Assembly: GCF_025943985.1 (NCBI RefSeq)
Contig: NZ_JAPCWE010000021.1
Location: forward strand, 1-45,195
Length of the DNA: 45,195 nt
Reading direction: 5' to 3'
Source of the DNA: Anaerorudis cellulosivorans
GTDB taxonomy: Bacteria; Bacteroidota; Bacteroidia; Bacteroidales; Dysgonomonadaceae
Every line of letters begins with the position of its first letter. Position 1 is the stretch's first letter. The notes beneath the pieces are model-generated. The model was given only the letters and a program-made list of their open reading frames with translations, searched no databases and was not told the origin of the DNA. The translations under genes were made by a program, and so were the position numbers. This document shows positions 44,335 to 45,195 of the stretch, piece after piece.

Positions 44335-44898
44335 TTAATTTCCTATGGATGGTCCCAATTTTTTTCGCAGATTATTTTTTGCTCTTTGCAGCAATTGTTC
44401 TACGGCACCTTCGGTGATATTCATGATCGCTGCAACTTCCTTTTGGGAAAGATCTTCATATTTGCTCAGGACAAAAGCACTGCGTTGTTTAGCAGGTAAC
44501 GAATCGATCGCTTGTTTTATGAGCAAATTGCGTTCCGATACTTCTATTTTTTCCAATGGGCTTTTCTCATTATCATGTTGGCCAAAGGCGCTTTGCCAAA
44601 CATCCTCTATGGATTGCAAGAATCGTTTGCCGCGATTACGATTTACAAAATTTATGCAAGTATTGATAGTTAGTCGATAAAGCCAGGTTGAAAACTCAGA
44701 ATGGTGATTAAAAGTCGATAATGACAGATAGACCTTAATAAACACCTCTTGAGTAAGGTCTTCTGCATCTTCCTTCAAATGAACAAAACCCATCGCTACA
44801 TGAAACACCCTTTCCCGGTATTTTTCCATCAACGTTTTAAAAGCAAGAGTATTACCGGAAATTATTTCTTGTATGAGTTGTTCGTCAGTCATGCACAC
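44335..44898 (-). CDS. ECF RNA polymerase sigma factor (sigma-70 family)
   Basis: The product has 187 residues. Region 2 is visible as FKTLMEKYRERVFHVAMGF, DAEDLTQEVFIKVYLSL and FSTWLYRLTINTCINFVNRNR (about 20-88). Region 4 is LPAKQRSAFVLSKYEDLSQKEVAAIMNITEGAVEQLLQRAKNNLRKKL (about 134-181), the helix-turn-helix that reads the -35 element. Start candidates are ATG 44898 (MCMTDEQ) and ATG 44892 (MTDEQ), with the latter more usual. It heads a four-gene operon with an anti-sigma-like protein, a Spy-like protein and a small Asp/Asn-rich secreted protein. Autoregulation is likely but not visible. Confidence 0.95.
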   Translation of the reverse strand: MCMTDEQLIQEIISGNTLAFKTLMEKYRERVFHVAMGFVHLKEDAEDLTQEVFIKVYLSLSTFNHHSEFSTWLYRLTINTCINFVNRNRGKRFLQSIEDVWQSAFGQHDNEKSPLEKIEVSERNLLIKQAIDSLPAKQRSAFVLSKYEDLSQKEVAAIMNITEGAVEQLLQRAKNNLRKKLGPSIGN

Positions 44899-45028
44899 TT
44901 TACCATATTTGATAAGTTAGACAGCAACATTATCGTTTTCCTATGGAATGAATTTATAAATTGCCCGCAATTTCATTAAAAAAAATGAAATACAAAACAC
45001 ATTGTCTTTTTTATCTGTATTTTTATTC

Positions 45029-45036
45029 TAAATTTG
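45029..45036 (+). promoter_or_regulatory. Plus-strand -7 element pointing into the insertion sequence
   Basis: TAAATTTG matches TAnnTTTG. A TTG at 45002-45004 lies 24 bp upstream, slightly too far. If real, it may be the promoter of a gene cut off by the element to its right. Confidence 0.3.
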
Positions 45037-45069
45037 TATGAAAAGTTTAGAACGATTATAATTAACAAT

Positions 45070-45195
45070 CACTACTGTCCCGTTAAGATTTGAGGTCTCG
45101 AAATAATTCGAGTTGACCGTCGTCAGACGAGACATTTAAATTTGGTTTGTTGAACAATTCACGAACCGGTATCTTCTCAAACAACATAGTTCCTA
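45070..45195 (-). mobile_element. Terminus of an insertion sequence (continues beyond window)
   Basis: The boundary is set by the stop codon of a transposase-like frame at 45083 and the adjacent CACTACTGTCCCGTT, which looks like a terminal repeat. The exact outer base (about 45069-45073) and target duplication cannot be fixed without the other end. Confidence 0.5.
45083..45195 (-). CDS. C-terminal fragment of a probable transposase
   Basis: The frame is open from the window edge to TAA at 45083-45085. It encodes 36 residues including MLFEKIPVRELFNKPNLN and a closing DGQLELFRDLKS. The (L)FEKxPxxELF...QLELF pattern is like the C-terminal tail of Bacteroidetes IS4-type transposases. The gene is cut by the window edge, so the family cannot be confirmed. 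Confidence 0.55.
   Translation of the reverse strand, partial: GTMLFEKIPVRELFNKPNLNVSSDDGQLELFRDLKS

Noticed and set aside
44970-44991. ATTTCATT/AATGAAAT inverted repeat upstream of the sigma gene
   Set aside because: It is eight AT-rich pairs around an A-run, likely by chance in AT-rich DNA. No U-tail geometry fits a flanking gene.

Overview
The window reads as a chromosomal segment of a Bacteroidales bacterium, possibly of the Dysgonomonadaceae/Porphyromonadaceae group. The genus cannot be fixed from the sequence alone. The signs are AT-rich DNA, paired SusC/SusD genes, a hybrid two-component system (HTCS), almost no Shine-Dalgarno sequences, Bacteroidetes-type promoters (TTTG about 20 nt upstream of TAnnTTTG), and neighbour pairs such as dipeptidyl peptidase IV-lipA and folD-ffh.

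Region 1 (1-29284) is a pectin/homogalacturonan utilisation locus. A long minus-strand operon (20355 down to 4872) encodes, in transcription order, a lipoprotein PL1 pectate lyase, SusC, SusD, a surface glycan-binding lipoprotein, a GH28 polygalacturonase, a GH105 unsaturated galacturonyl/rhamnogalacturonyl hydrolase, a second PL1, a CE8 pectin methylesterase and a GH43. It is followed by a decayed CE8 remnant and a second SusC/SusD pair. In that pair SusC carries an in-frame stop and SusD is cut short at what looks like an insertion-sequence end. Divergently, a plus-strand operon encodes the HTCS sensor-regulator, a DUF4861 protein, uronate isomerase UxaC and tagaturonate epimerase UxaE. Together the genes would de-esterify and cut pectin, import the fragments, finish digestion in the periplasm and convert galacturonate to tagaturonate and then fructuronate.

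The strongest new observation is a conserved ~75 bp promoter/operator module. It occurs once in the HTCS/PL1 divergent region (20581-20654) and once upstream of the decayed second susC (4454-4528). Each copy holds two direct repeats set about 22 bp apart, as expected for an AraC-type output domain.

Region 2 (29262-45082) is mostly household and envelope functions. It contains a membrane protein with a degenerate Nudix-like domain, lipA, a DPP IV-type peptidase, a thioredoxin-like lipoprotein, an M3 peptidase, an RRM RNA-binding protein, tsaB, a CDGSH protein, a stand-alone GH20-like protein, folD and ffh. It ends with a four-gene ECF sigma/anti-sigma/Spy-like/Asp-Asn-rich secreted-protein operon. 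The final ~115 bp appear to be the 3' end of a transposase gene and its insertion-sequence terminus. No tRNA, rRNA or CRISPR array was seen.
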